A stretch of DNA of 15,467 nucleotides. Origin: Betaproteobacteria bacterium SG8_40. Its GTDB lineage: Bacteria; Pseudomonadota; Gammaproteobacteria; Burkholderiales; Eutrophovitaceae. The stretch spans positions 1 to 15,467 of the forward strand of contig LJTS01000016.1 in the NCBI GenBank assembly GCA_001304425.1, written 5' to 3'. Positions 8,269 through 14,905 of the stretch are shown here, one piece after another. A program made the translations under genes and the position numbers. How positions within the stretch are numbered: the first letter of the stretch is position 1; every line of letters begins with the position of its first letter. The notes under the pieces were generated by a model. It was not told the DNA's origin. It searched no databases and saw only the letters and a program-made list of their open reading frames with translations.

Positions 8269-9747
8269 TTAGCCGCTGTTGCGCGCAATTTCGGCTTTTA
8301 TACCGTTTATCGTCCGGTAATAGGGGCCGTTTGCTCTCAACTCGCCGGGTAAGGTTTCTATTGCCCGCAGCGCGTCCGAGCGTGTCACGTAAGTCCCGAA
8401 CAAGACGGTGAAAGAGGGCCGCGAGCCAGCGACGGTACGGTACACAAAAACCCTTTCCAGATCAATTAGATTGGCGAGATTTCTTAAGTCGCTCCGCAAT
8501 AGATCTGCGTCGAACGTACCGAGCAGCTGGATGGTGACGCGTTCGTCATCGGTCTCAGCAAGCCATTGGCTGGTTTCACGCAATCTCTGTTCCAACAGGT
8601 CGTCAGCTGCCGGCATCGATGAATCGTTCGATTCGCGCAGTGCCGCGTCGGCGGGCTCGGGCTGCTGTGATGCAAGGTCGACGGAGGTTGCTGCCGATTC
8701 CGGCACGGATTGCTGCTGGGTTGCGGTCTCGTCGGATTGCTGCCGGGCCATCACCGGTTCGGATAAAGCCGGCGCGTACCCAACCTGGTTATTGAAGCTG
8801 CTGACGGCAACGCTGCGGTTTCCTGACAGAAACTGATTGAATTGCTGGTAGGCGATCAGCGCCACTACGCCGATGGCGCAGCCGATCAGCACACCGGGAA
8901 TGATGTAGCCCCAGGGCAGTCCCGCAGTCGCGGTGGCGCCGGCAAACTCGGTGTCGCGCACCGCTGCTTTGGCGTGCTTGAGGGTTACGTTGTGCGTGCC
9001 GTCGGCGAATGCCGCCAGAAGGGCCTTGTCGGCAATGATGTTGACCCGCCTGGTTAGGCCTTCGCTGACACGGCTGATGTAGTCTACGACACGGCCATTG
9101 AACAGGTCCGGTCCGCGGTAGCCGGCCGCCCGCAGGCGAAAGGTGAGGTAAGGGCCGACATCGGTTGCGGCGAAAGGTGCAAGCGTAAAGCTGTGCGTAA
9201 TTCTCTCGCGCAGTTGGCGAATCTCGGGCAGCCGCAGATTCTCGTCGAGTTCGGGCTGTCCGAACAACACGATCTGCAACAGTTTGTGGTGATTGGTTTC
9301 CAGATTCGACAACAGCCGCACTTCTTCGAGCGTAGAGAGCGGCATGCTTTGCGACTCCTCGACGAACAGCACGACCTGTTTGCGCTCGGCGTGGCGCTCC
9401 AGGAGGTAATCGTTGATCCGGTGCATCACTTCGATGCGGTTGGCGTCTTTCGGTACCGTCAGTTGCAGTTCGAACGCGATCGCGTGCAGGATCTCGTCGC
9501 GCGAAACACTGGGGTTGGCGAGATACACGGTTTCGACGTTGTTTGGCAGCCGCGTTTGCAGCATGCGGCACAGCATGGTTTTGCCGCTGCCTACCTCACC
9601 CGTTACCTTGATGATGCCTTCGCCCTGCGAGATGGCGTAGATCAGCGCTTCGAGGATCGCGCCGCGATTGCCGCCGTCGAAGAACATGTCCGTATCCGGC
9701 GTGATCTTGAACGGCGGCTGCGACAGGCCGAAGAAGCCGTAGTACAT
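8269..9747 (-). CDS. mshM: ExeA/MshM-like AAA ATPase with membrane helix and C-terminal SPOR-like domain
   Basis: The 492-residue protein starts with MYYGFFGLSQPPFKITPD, the classic N-terminus of the ExeA/GspA/MshM ATPase family. Walker A is GEVGSGKT (50-57). The Walker B region is VVLFVEESQ (125-133), with Glu where Asp is usual. The segment IVLFGQPELDENL (159-171) and the arginine-rich RQLRERI (177-183) are also typical. A membrane helix follows at about 281-301, then a disordered Gln/Ser/Ala-rich linker, and a final domain (about 404-485, from VTIQLLGTFD to YYRTINGIKAEI) that reads like a SPOR domain, which binds peptidoglycan. The likely job is to help place or open a path through the cell wall for the secretin MshL, as ExeA does for ExeD. 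The ATG lies 2 bases after the regulator stop, so the two genes are coupled. Subfamily naming as MshM depends on context. Confidence 0.88.
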   Translation of the reverse strand: MYYGFFGLSQPPFKITPDTDMFFDGGNRGAILEALIYAISQGEGIIKVTGEVGSGKTMLCRMLQTRLPNNVETVYLANPSVSRDEILHAIAFELQLTVPKDANRIEVMHRINDYLLERHAERKQVVLFVEESQSMPLSTLEEVRLLSNLETNHHKLLQIVLFGQPELDENLRLPEIRQLRERITHSFTLAPFAATDVGPYLTFRLRAAGYRGPDLFNGRVVDYISRVSEGLTRRVNIIADKALLAAFADGTHNVTLKHAKAAVRDTEFAGATATAGLPWGYIIPGVLIGCAIGVVALIAYQQFNQFLSGNRSVAVSSFNNQVGYAPALSEPVMARQQSDETATQQQSVPESAATSVDLASQQPEPADAALRESNDSSMPAADDLLEQRLRETSQWLAETDDERVTIQLLGTFDADLLRSDLRNLANLIDLERVFVYRTVAGSRPSFTVLFGTYVTRSDALRAIETLPGELRANGPYYRTINGIKAEIARNSG

Positions 9748-9749
9748 GC

Positions 9750-11189
9750 TTATTTGTCTTCCCGCGGCACCTGTTCGTAACTCTGCATGCGGCTATACAA
9801 GGTTGTGCGATGGATGCCCAGCATTCTGGCGGCCTTGCTCAGATTCCCGTGGGTAATATCCAGCGCTGCTTCGACATAGCTGCGCTCGAGATTCTTCAGC
9901 ATCTGATCGAGCTGAAAGTTGTTGTCGTTCTGCAGTCGCTGGCGGGCTGCGTCGGTCGATTCCGTCATGGCATGTGCCGGGGAGGTCACGTCAGCGTCGG
10001 TGTCCTCCCAGTCGAGTTCATTGAGCAGCTGGTCCGGCGTCACGTTCTTGCCGGGGTATTTGGTGCACAAGCGGATCACGATGTTGCGCAACTCCCGCAC
10101 GTTTCCGGGGAATCCGTAATCGAGCCATAGCCTGGCGGCATCGCTATCGAGCATAAATGGCTCGACCCCGCTCTCCTGCGCGTAAAATCGCGCGAAGTGC
10201 TCGAGCAGCAACAGTTTGTCGTCCCCCATGTCGCGCAGCGGCGGGACCTGGACGGTAAACACCGACAGGCGGTGGTAGAGATCCGCCCGGAAGCGTCCTT
10301 CCCTTACCTCGCTTCGCAGATCACGGTTGGTGGCGGCAATGACCCGTGCATTGCTCTTGCGGCTTTGGGTTTCGCCGACGCGCTGGAACTCGCCGTTCTC
10401 CAGCACGCGCAACAACTTGGCCTGGAGTTCAAGGGGAAGCTCGCCGATTTCATCGAGAAAGAGCGTCCCGTCGCGGGCATCTTCGAAATAGCCGGAGCGC
10501 GCGGTCGTTGCGCCGGTAAATGCTCCTTTGCTGTAGCCGAACAAAGTGGGTTCTACCAGCGTCGGTGAGATGGCGGCACAGTTCAGCGCAAGGAACGGCT
10601 TGTCGCTGCGCGGGCTTTGGGCATGAAGCGAGTTGGCGACGAGTTCCTTGCCGCTACCCGAAGCGCCCTCGATCAGCACCGGGAAAATCGAGCCGGCGTA
10701 CTGCTCGATCTGTTGATGCAGTTTCGCGATTGCCGGCCCGTTGCCGATCAGTCCGGTCCTGGACGTACCGGCGTGCTGCTCTACGGCTGTGACTTCCAGC
10801 GCGTTTGCCAGAAGTGACTTGAGAACGGCGGGTTCAGCCGGTTTGGCGACAAATTCCATTGCGCCGAGCGTACGGGCATAACGTGCGTTGGACTCGTCAG
10901 TCTGGCCCGACAGCACGATGATCTTCATCGATGGCGACACGGCCAGCAATTCGGTGATCAGGTGAAATCCTTCGTCTGGCCGATGTGGCGCGGGTGGCAG
11001 GCCCAGGTCGATCAAGGCCAACTGAGGTGGGTTGTCCAACTGGCGCAGCAGGCTCTTGACTTGCGCACGCGACTCGGCCACGCGCACGTTGTAGTCCTTG
11101 CCCAGCACGAAGTCGAGCGTATCGGTAATCAGCGGATCGTCATCGACAATGAGCAGATCCGGTTTGTTATCTTGTGTGTGAGTATTCAC
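9750..11189 (-). CDS. Sigma-54-dependent response regulator, NtrC type (PrsR-like)
   Basis: This 479-residue transcription activator has three domains. The receiver (about 10-130) keeps the acidic pocket D16-D18, the phospho-accepting D61 in LALIDLGLP, S94 and K117 before a Pro. The AAA+ domain (about 145-375) has Walker A GASGSGKE (175-182), the sigma-54-contacting GAFTGA loop (222-227) and Walker B GTLFLDEIGE (241-250). A Fis-type helix-turn-helix ends the protein (about 446-470, NLSKAARMLGIHRTTLYSRM). All residues for phosphorylation and for remodelling sigma-54 holoenzyme are present. The start is a GTG with no strong ribosome site. It is the first gene of the MSHA-like operon, downstream of a sigma-54 promoter match, and no histidine kinase gene is in the window. 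The receiver's DLGLPP...EGF pattern resembles, from memory, PrsR of PEP-CTERM/exosortase systems; that likeness is not proof of function. Confidence 0.93.
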   Translation of the reverse strand: MNTHTQDNKPDLLIVDDDPLITDTLDFVLGKDYNVRVAESRAQVKSLLRQLDNPPQLALIDLGLPPAPHRPDEGFHLITELLAVSPSMKIIVLSGQTDESNARYARTLGAMEFVAKPAEPAVLKSLLANALEVTAVEQHAGTSRTGLIGNGPAIAKLHQQIEQYAGSIFPVLIEGASGSGKELVANSLHAQSPRSDKPFLALNCAAISPTLVEPTLFGYSKGAFTGATTARSGYFEDARDGTLFLDEIGELPLELQAKLLRVLENGEFQRVGETQSRKSNARVIAATNRDLRSEVREGRFRADLYHRLSVFTVQVPPLRDMGDDKLLLLEHFARFYAQESGVEPFMLDSDAARLWLDYGFPGNVRELRNIVIRLCTKYPGKNVTPDQLLNELDWEDTDADVTSPAHAMTESTDAARQRLQNDNNFQLDQMLKNLERSYVEAALDITHGNLSKAARMLGIHRTTLYSRMQSYEQVPREDK

Positions 11190-11213
11190 GTCTGTTTTGT
11201 CAGGTCAGCGCAT

Positions 11214-11270
11214 ACCTTGCGCAAAGGCAATAATCATGCCACAAAAACCTTGCGGTTCATAGGCTTGCGC
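11214..11270 (-). repeat. Repeated CGCAAG motifs around the sigma-54 promoter
   Basis: On the minus strand CGCAAGGT occurs twice (11221-11214 and 11254-11247), with start points 33 bases apart, about three helical turns. A third, partial copy CGCAAGCC lies at 11269-11262. The copy nearest the gene lies within a near-palindrome centred on TTGCGCAA (11217-11224), which overlaps the predicted transcription start. These could be sites for a regulator, but with such short motifs chance is a real alternative. Confidence 0.3.
11227..11241 (-). promoter_or_regulatory. Sigma-54 (-24/-12) promoter for the regulator-msh operon
   Basis: The minus strand reads TGGCATGATTATTGC. This fits the consensus TGGCACGN4TTGC at every defined position except C-to-T at the sixth, and keeps the essential GG and GC with exactly 10 bases between them. 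Transcription would begin near 11215, leaving a leader of about 26 bases before the GTG of the sigma-54 activator gene. It sits in the 80-base gap after the ABC ATPase gene, oriented into the operon. The match is seen directly; promoter activity is inferred. Confidence 0.65.
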
Positions 11271-11998
11271 TAGGTTTCTCCAATGGACTTTAGGAAGGCC
11301 TGCTCCAGAGTGCTCGCCCCCTGTTGATCCTTGAGGTCACTTGGGCTGCCGCTGAATCGCAGACCGCCTCGATGCAACACTGCGATTCGATCACAGATTT
11401 CATCAACATCTGCCAGTGTATGCGAAGTCAGGAAGATGGTGCGCCCGGCCGATTGAGCGCGCCCGAGTGCGGCCTTGAACAACGCGCGGGCTTTAGGGTC
11501 CAGCCCGCTGCCGGGCTCATCCAGGACCAGCAGGTCGCGGGCGCTGAGCAGGCAGCCGGCGAGCCCCAGTTTCTGCGTCATGCCCTTGGATAGCGTCCGT
11601 ACGGGTTTGGCGAGCACGTCGCTGTCGAGGTCGAGATCGGCGAGCGTATTCGCACATGTTTCGGGATCGAATTTGCGGCAATACATCCGGGCCATGAAGC
11701 GCAGGAAATCCTGCCCGGTGAGGTAATGGGGCGGAGTAAACCGCTCGGGAAGGAACGCCAGCCGTTGGCGGGCCTCGGTTTTCGTGGCAGGCACGCCAAA
11801 AACGGCCACGTTTCCGCTGTCGACTTCACAGAAATCCAGCAAACACTTGATCAATGTTGTCTTGCCGGCACCGTTTGCGCCTACGAGCCCGAACGTCATG
11901 CCCTTATCGACAGTCAAAGTCAGCGACGAAACGGCCTCGGTCTGTCCGTAACGCTTGGTCAGTTTGTCGAACCGCAAGGCGGGCAGGGCGGTATTCAT
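11270..11998 (-). CDS. ABC transporter ATP-binding subunit, lone (CcmA/NatA-like class)
   Basis: From the ATG at 11998 this is a 242-residue ABC ATPase. It shows Walker A GANGAGKT (40-47), a Q-loop region with LPE (83-85) as in NatA-type exporters, the signature LSKGM (136-140) in place of LSGGQ, Walker B LLVLDEP (156-162), D-loop SGLDP (164-168) and switch His193. All residues for ATP hydrolysis are present. I chose this ATG because homologous ABC domains begin a few residues before the first strand (LRFDKLTKRYG); a GTG at 12091 would add 31 residues without ABC likeness, and neither start has a good ribosome site. No membrane subunit lies on either side: downstream is the msh regulator, and upstream is the divergent mla operon. 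Its substrate cannot be told. The motifs resemble drug, antibiotic or sodium exporters and gliding-type transporters. Confidence 0.88.
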   Translation of the reverse strand: MNTALPALRFDKLTKRYGQTEAVSSLTLTVDKGMTFGLVGANGAGKTTLIKCLLDFCEVDSGNVAVFGVPATKTEARQRLAFLPERFTPPHYLTGQDFLRFMARMYCRKFDPETCANTLADLDLDSDVLAKPVRTLSKGMTQKLGLAGCLLSARDLLVLDEPGSGLDPKARALFKAALGRAQSAGRTIFLTSHTLADVDEICDRIAVLHRGGLRFSGSPSDLKDQQGASTLEQAFLKSIGET

Positions 11999-12113
11999 TT
12001 CAAAGGGTGTCCGGTTTGAGCAATCGGGTTCAATCAGGTCAAATGGCTGAAACGGCAAGGCGATCCGGTGCGGCGCACAGGGCGACTCCACTGCGCGAAG
12101 CGCTCATGTCCGT

Positions 12114-12119
12114 TAGAAT
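12114..12119 (+). promoter_or_regulatory. Possible -10 element of the mla operon promoter
   Basis: TAGAAT matches the sigma-70 -10 consensus at five of six positions and would start transcription about 27 bases before the mlaF GTG. The region 17 bases further upstream (12091-12096, CTGCGC) is a poor -35 match, so the call is weak. It lies in the 154-base divergent gap between the lone ABC ATPase gene and mlaF. I saw no convincing promoter for the minus-strand gene in the same gap. Confidence 0.3.
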
Positions 12120-12152
12120 GCCAGCGCTAGTCGCCAAACTCAAAGACTTAAA

Positions 12153-12956
12153 GTGCCGCCTGAACAGCTGGTTGAATTCGACCACGTCGATTTCTCGTAT
12201 AACAAGACCCCTTTATTGCGGAATCTCAGCATTGCGTTTCCGAGGGGCAAGGTAGTTGCCATCATGGGTGGCAGCGGTTCGGGCAAGACGACGCTGCTGC
12301 GGCTGATCGGCGGGCAGATCAGGGCGCAAAAGGGCAGCGTGCGGTTTGACGGCGAAGCGGTCGAAACCATGTCTCATGCGAAACTCTACGCCGCCCGCAG
12401 GCGCATGGGGATGTTGTTTCAGTTCGGTGCGCTCTTTACCGATTTGTCGGTGTTTGAAAACGTGGCCTTTCCGATGCGCGAGCACCTGCAGTTGCCCGAA
12501 CCGATGATCCGGGATCTGGCTTTGATGAAATTGCATGCGGTCGGTTTACGCGGCGCGCATGCACTCAAACCGGCCGAGTTATCGGGGGGTATGGCGCGCC
12601 GTGTCGCTCTGGCTCGCGCCATCGCGCTAGACCCCAACCTCATCATGTATGACGAGCCATTCACAGGACTTGACCCGATTTCCATGGCAGTGATTGCCAA
12701 TCTCATCCGGCGCCTCAACGAGGCTTTGGGTGCGACCTCGATCGTTGTCACGCACGATGTTCAGGAGTCGTTCAAGATCGTTGATTACGTCTGCTTTCTG
12801 TCGCACGGGGAAATAGTCGCCCAGGGCACGCCAGAGCAAATGCGGGCATCGAACGAGCCCTACGTCAGGCAGTTCGTCGATGGACACGTCGACGGTCCCG
12901 TGCGCTTCCATTACCCGGCCGGGGACTATGACGCCGATCTTGGCTTGGGAGGCTGA
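12153..12956 (+). CDS. mlaF: Phospholipid transport ATP-binding protein MlaF
   Basis: MlaF is the cytoplasmic ATPase of the MlaFEDB inner-membrane complex, which moves phospholipid between the membranes to keep the outer leaflet of the outer membrane free of it. The 267-residue protein is the usual length. It carries Walker A GGSGSGKT (39-46), Q-loop Gln90 in MLFQFGALFTDLSV (a typical Mla sequence), signature LSGGM (143-147), Walker B LIMYDEP (163-169), D-loop GLDP and switch His201. The C-terminal tail YVRQFVDG...DGPVRFHYPA is typical of the family. The start is GTG; an in-frame TAG at 12114 and the lack of any other start codon after it make this the first possible start. There is no clear ribosome site (AAAGACTTAAA precedes it). 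The stop directly abuts the mlaE ATG. Confidence 0.96.
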   Translation: MPPEQLVEFDHVDFSYNKTPLLRNLSIAFPRGKVVAIMGGSGSGKTTLLRLIGGQIRAQKGSVRFDGEAVETMSHAKLYAARRRMGMLFQFGALFTDLSVFENVAFPMREHLQLPEPMIRDLALMKLHAVGLRGAHALKPAELSGGMARRVALARAIALDPNLIMYDEPFTGLDPISMAVIANLIRRLNEALGATSIVVTHDVQESFKIVDYVCFLSHGEIVAQGTPEQMRASNEPYVRQFVDGHVDGPVRFHYPAGDYDADLGLGG

Positions 12957-13751
12957 ATGATCACCGCACTGTTGCGTGGCGTGCGTCTGATCGGGCGCCT
13001 CACTGTAGATGGCGTGTGGCGGCTCGGGGCGGCCAGCCGGTTCATGGGCATCGTTCTGTTGCGTTCGGTCACGACCTTTCGCCGATTTCGTTTGTTGATC
13101 GACGAAATCTACTTTGCCGGAACCCTGTCGCTGATCATCATTATTGTGTCGGGTCTGTTCGTCGGCCTGGTTCTGGGATTGCAGGGATACGAAACATTGA
13201 AGCGATACGGTTCAGCCGAGGCAGTGGGTACATTGGTCGCGCTGTCCCTGGTGCGAGAACTGGGACCGGTTGTGTCAGCCTTGCTGTTTGCAAGCCGGGC
13301 GGGCTCTGCGATCACGGCAGAGATCGGCATCATGAAGTCAACGGAGCAACTGTCGGCGATGGAGATGATGGCGGTCGATCCTTATGCCCGGGTGATGGCG
13401 CCGATGTTCTGGGGTGGCTTTATCTCAATGCCGCTTCTGGCGGCGATTTTCAGCGCGATGGGGGTGTTCGGGGGCTATCTGATTACAGTGGTCGTCATCG
13501 GTGTCGATGCCGGTGCGTTCTGGTCGCAGATGCAGTCAAATGTCGATTTGCGGGATGACATTCTGAATGGCGTGATCAAGAGCGTCGTGTTTGGCGGCGC
13601 GGTGACTGCGATCGCCGTGTTCGAAGGATACGATGCGCCGCCGACGGCGGAGGGCGTTTCCCACGCCGTAACGCGCACGGTGGTGACTTCGGCGCTGGCG
13701 GTTCTGGCGCTCGACTTTATTCTCACCGCTTTCATGTTTACTGGGGTCTGA
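12957..13751 (+). CDS. mlaE: Phospholipid transport permease MlaE
   Basis: MlaE is the membrane permease of the Mla ABC complex and pairs with MlaF and MlaD. The 264-residue protein has about five hydrophobic membrane segments (roughly 55-78, 95-115, 148-172, 175-190, 243-262). The family hallmark LVRELGPVVSALLFASRAGSA (98-118) is intact, followed by AEIGIMKSTEQLSAMEMM. It begins with no gap after mlaF, and mlaD follows 3 bases after its stop, so the three are coupled. The length is normal and nothing looks broken. Confidence 0.96.
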   Translation: MITALLRGVRLIGRLTVDGVWRLGAASRFMGIVLLRSVTTFRRFRLLIDEIYFAGTLSLIIIIVSGLFVGLVLGLQGYETLKRYGSAEAVGTLVALSLVRELGPVVSALLFASRAGSAITAEIGIMKSTEQLSAMEMMAVDPYARVMAPMFWGGFISMPLLAAIFSAMGVFGGYLITVVVIGVDAGAFWSQMQSNVDLRDDILNGVIKSVVFGGAVTAIAVFEGYDAPPTAEGVSHAVTRTVVTSALAVLALDFILTAFMFTGV

Positions 13752-13754
13752 ACC

Positions 13755-14225
13755 ATGCAGCGCACGACGGTTGATTTATGGGTAGGGATATTTGTCACGG
13801 CTGGGCTGATCGGGTTGCTCGTGCTCGCTCTTAAAGTGGGGAACGCGAGTTCGGTCAGCGTGTCAGACGGTTATACGATTACGGCGGACTTCGACAATAT
13901 CGGCGGACTCAAGGCACGAGCACCGGTCAAAAGCGCCGGAGTGGTGGTGGGCCGCGTTGAGCAAATTGCGTTTGACAATGAAGTGTTGCGTGCGAGGGTG
14001 ATCATGCGCATCGACAAGCGCTATGAGTTTCCGAAAGACAGCTCGGTGTCAATCCTGACTTCCGGCTTGCTCGGAGACCAGTTTATCGGGATTGACGGGG
14101 GCGGCGATGTCGAATTGCTCAAGGACGGCGACCGTGTAAGGTTGACGCAGTCGGCGATCGTGCTTGAAAAGGTGATCGGGCAGTTCCTGTACGGCAAAGC
14201 CGCTGAAGGCGGGTCGGGCGACTGA
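13755..14225 (+). CDS. mlaD: Phospholipid-binding MCE-domain protein MlaD
   Basis: MlaD is anchored in the inner membrane and forms the hexameric lipid-conducting ring of the Mla complex in the periplasm. The 156-residue protein has an N-terminal membrane anchor (about 8-28) and one MCE domain (about 39-117) with FDNIGGLKARAPVKSAGVVVG and the conserved SGLLGDQFIGIDGGG. The region after it (about 130-147, TQSAIVLEKVIGQFLYG) matches the helix that forms the hydrophobic pore in MlaD. It starts 3 bases after mlaE and has a G-rich stretch (GGGG) as a possible ribosome site. A 41-base gap separates it from mlaC; in several related genomes the mlaA (vacJ) gene sits here, but it is absent. Confidence 0.95.
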   Translation: MQRTTVDLWVGIFVTAGLIGLLVLALKVGNASSVSVSDGYTITADFDNIGGLKARAPVKSAGVVVGRVEQIAFDNEVLRARVIMRIDKRYEFPKDSSVSILTSGLLGDQFIGIDGGGDVELLKDGDRVRLTQSAIVLEKVIGQFLYGKAAEGGSGD

Positions 14226-14252
14226 AAGCGTTTTTCGCTGAACTCGCTACAT

Positions 14253-14259
14253 AGGGAGA
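14253..14259 (+). promoter_or_regulatory. mlaC: Ribosome binding site of mlaC
   Basis: AGGGAGA is a strong Shine-Dalgarno match with 7 bases before the ATG at 14267. It supports this start over the in-frame ATG at 14279, which lies four codons further on. Confidence 0.75.
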
Positions 14260-14266
14260 ATCAAAC

Positions 14267-14905
14267 ATGAGGACGTACATGAGATACCGTTTCGCGTTCG
14301 CGCTTTTGGCCCTTTTACTGGGGATGTCGTCCGCGTCGGCGGCGGCGGTTCCGCCCGACGAACTGGTCAGGCAGACAATCGAGGAGGTTCTGTCGATCAT
14401 TCGCAGCGACGAGAAAATCCAGGCGGGCGATCTGGACCGAATCACCGAAGTGATGGAGCAGAAGATCGCGCCGCATTTCGATTTCCCGAGGATGACCAGG
14501 CTTGCGGTTGGTCGGCCCTGGCGGCAGGCGACGCCACAACAGCGCGACGCCTTGATCAAGGAGTTCCGAGCGCTGCTGATTCGCTCGTATGCGTCGGCAT
14601 TTACCATGTTCAAGGCGATCTTTGTCGAGTACCGCCCGTTGCGCGCAGGCCCGGAAGCAACCGATGCCACGGTTAACACCCTGATCCGCCTGCCCGGAGG
14701 GGCGCAACCGATCACCGTTGATTACGACATGCAATTGTCAGGCGACGCATGGAAGGTCTTCGATGTTCGCATCGACGGCGCCAGCCTGGTCATCAACTAC
14801 CGGAATATCTTTTCACAGGAAATCCAGCGAAACGGGATAGATGGCCTGCTGAAGAGCCTGATCGAGAAAAACGCTGCTGCAGTGTCTGCGGCGAAGGCCC
14901 AGTAA
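14267..14905 (+). CDS. mlaC: Periplasmic phospholipid carrier MlaC
   Basis: MlaC ferries phospholipid across the periplasm between the outer-membrane MlaA complex and the inner-membrane MlaFEDB complex. The 212-residue precursor has a clear Sec signal peptide: basic start (MRTYMRYRF), hydrophobic core, and cleavage expected after SASA or SASAA near residue 25. The mature part begins with PPDELVRQTIEEVLSIIRSD and shows the family features HFDFPRMTRLAVGRPWRQAT (about 74-93), FRALLIRSYASAF and VFDVRIDGASLVINYRNIF (about 165-183). The length is normal. The stop overlaps the mlaB start by one base as TAATG. Confidence 0.95.
   Translation: MRTYMRYRFAFALLALLLGMSSASAAAVPPDELVRQTIEEVLSIIRSDEKIQAGDLDRITEVMEQKIAPHFDFPRMTRLAVGRPWRQATPQQRDALIKEFRALLIRSYASAFTMFKAIFVEYRPLRAGPEATDATVNTLIRLPGGAQPITVDYDMQLSGDAWKVFDVRIDGASLVINYRNIFSQEIQRNGIDGLLKSLIEKNAAAVSAAKAQ

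Noticed and set aside
11999..12091. Extension of the lone ABC ATPase to a GTG at 12091
   Set aside because: The extra 31 residues are unlike any ABC N-terminus and have no ribosome site, and the added part runs into the divergent promoter region of mlaF.
14227..14238. AGCG-TTTTT-CGCT hairpin between mlaD and mlaC as a terminator
   Set aside because: The stem is only 4 bp, with no T-run after it, and a strong mlaC ribosome site follows at once, which fits continued transcription.
14749..14904. Longer mlaB starting at 14749
   Set aside because: It would overlap mlaC by about 150 bases, and the added residues are not STAS-like. The ATG at 14905, overlapping the mlaC stop, gives the normal size.
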